From positions 558,001 to 622,000 of the forward strand of contig NZ_MINI01000038.1 in NCBI RefSeq assembly GCF_002906855.1: DNA of 64,000 nucleotides. The letters run 5' to 3'. Shown here piece after piece: positions 63,568 to 64,000 of this stretch. Each line of letters starts with the position of its first letter. Position 1 is the stretch's first letter. The stretch is from Pseudomonas putida. GTDB lineage: Bacteria; Pseudomonadota; Gammaproteobacteria; Pseudomonadales; Pseudomonadaceae. The notes under the pieces were generated by a model. That model was given only the letters and a program-made list of their open reading frames with translations, searched no databases and had not been told where the DNA came from. The translations under genes were made by a program, and so were the position numbers.

Positions 63568-64000
63568 TCAGCCAAGCACATCCAGCGGCGTGGTACCCAA
63601 TTGCCGGGCGTCAGCCTCTTCCTCCAGCAACGTGCGCAGCAGTTCAACCGACGCCTGTTGGCGCTGGGCATCTCGGAACACCAAGCCGACCTTGAGCGGC
63701 ACGCGTGGCTCGCTCAACGGTTTCCACAGTAAACCTTGTTCATCCTCGGCGGCATCCTTGGCCCGCCCAGGCAGGATGGTCGCCAGCGCGGTGTGCGCCA
63801 GGCTGTCGAGAATCCCCGCCATGTTGTTCATCTCGGCTTGCACCTGCGGCCTGCGTCCTTGTGCCGCCAGCTGCTCCTTCCAGATCTGGCGGATCTGGAA
63901 TTCCTCGCCGAGCATCAGCATGGGTAATTCGGCGGCCTGCTTGATGGAGACTTTCTTGAAGTCCTTCAGAGGGTGGTTATCCGGGATGACAACCTGCAAT
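63568..64000 (-). CDS. LysR-family regulator, C-terminal part (cut by window end)
   Basis: About 144 codons of the effector-binding domain of a LysR-type regulator; the N-terminal helix-turn-helix lies outside. Typical segments are VVIPDNHPLKDF at the beginning, LDSLAHTALATILPGRA and LKVGLVFRDAQRQQASVELLRTLLEEE. The leading TTG of the visible frame is not the start. Convergent with the acyl-CoA dehydrogenase gene; the regulated genes are not known. Confidence 0.85.
   Translation of the reverse strand, partial: LQVVIPDNHPLKDFKKVSIKQAAELPMLMLGEEFQIRQIWKEQLAAQGRRPQVQAEMNNMAGILDSLAHTALATILPGRAKDAAEDEQGLLWKPLSEPRVPLKVGLVFRDAQRQQASVELLRTLLEEEADARQLGTTPLDVLG

Overview
The window is a stretch of core chromosome from a fluorescent pseudomonad, most likely of the Pseudomonas putida group. 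The evidence is the high GC content with strong G/C at third codon positions, the gene content and order (soxBDAG-purU-fdhA, aceEF-glnE-waaFCGP, bioBFHCD), and repeated intergenic palindromes of the P. putida REP type with cores like GGGCTTGTCCCGCGAA. No tRNA, rRNA, CRISPR array, insertion sequence or integrase was found. Coding density is high, and almost all long antisense reading frames are GC-driven shadows of real genes.

Layout. 1-8.0 kb: sarcosine catabolism and one-carbon disposal, with soxB (5' end cut by the window), soxD, soxA, soxG, purU and fdhA. A small opposite-strand gene for an NlpC/P60-like peptidoglycan hydrolase interrupts this run between purU and fdhA. 8.1-13.8 kb: a DUF2780 exported protein, an APC permease, a PlsC/YihG acyltransferase, a retropepsin-like (RloA-type) protein, a glutathione S-transferase and msrA, separated by REP elements and one unusual 62-bp inverted repeat. 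13.8-21.1 kb: a large GAF/PAS/GGDEF/EAL protein and the pyruvate dehydrogenase genes aceE-aceF, with two palindromic operator-like sites upstream. 21.4-31.4 kb: glnE, then a tightly overlapping lipopolysaccharide inner-core operon (waaF, waaC, waaG, waaP and three more kinase-fold proteins, one with two tandem kinase domains and one lacking the catalytic Asp). 31.4-34.2 kb: a convergent 934-aa protein resembling the DUF6543 family.

34.3-39.8 kb: an iron-starvation cell-surface signalling system on the minus strand, comprising an ECF sigma factor, a FecR-like anti-sigma, a ferrichrome-type TonB receptor with an N-terminal signalling domain, a PepSY membrane protein and a small membrane protein. 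39.9-43.2 kb: a DnaQ-like exonuclease overlapping a cNMP-binding/CBS/nucleotidyltransferase protein, and a divergent response regulator. 43.2-49.4 kb: glcB (malate synthase G), a GcvR-like ACT protein, an intergenic region with two perfect DnaA boxes, rarD, an aminoglycoside-phosphotransferase-fold kinase and modE. 49.4-54.7 kb: comF divergent from the biotin operon bioB-F-H-C-D, with a BirA-type operator inside the first codons of comF. 54.8-64 kb: an orphan 98-aa protein, two paralogous acyl-CoA dehydrogenases of about 600 aa, a diheme cytochrome c peroxidase-family protein, a membrane diguanylate cyclase with a probable TTG start, and the C-terminal part of a LysR regulator that runs off the window.

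Functional themes. The sox/purU/fdhA block oxidises sarcosine and disposes of the one-carbon unit and formaldehyde. aceEF feeds acetyl-CoA to the cell and glcB condenses it with glyoxylate; the two share half-site sequences upstream, which suggests but does not prove a common regulator. Most genes here are conserved housekeeping genes. The less explained elements are the kinase-fold proteins of the LPS operon, the cNMP/CBS/nucleotidyltransferase-exonuclease pair, the DUF6543-like protein, the hydrolase inserted in the sox locus, and several palindromic intergenic structures.
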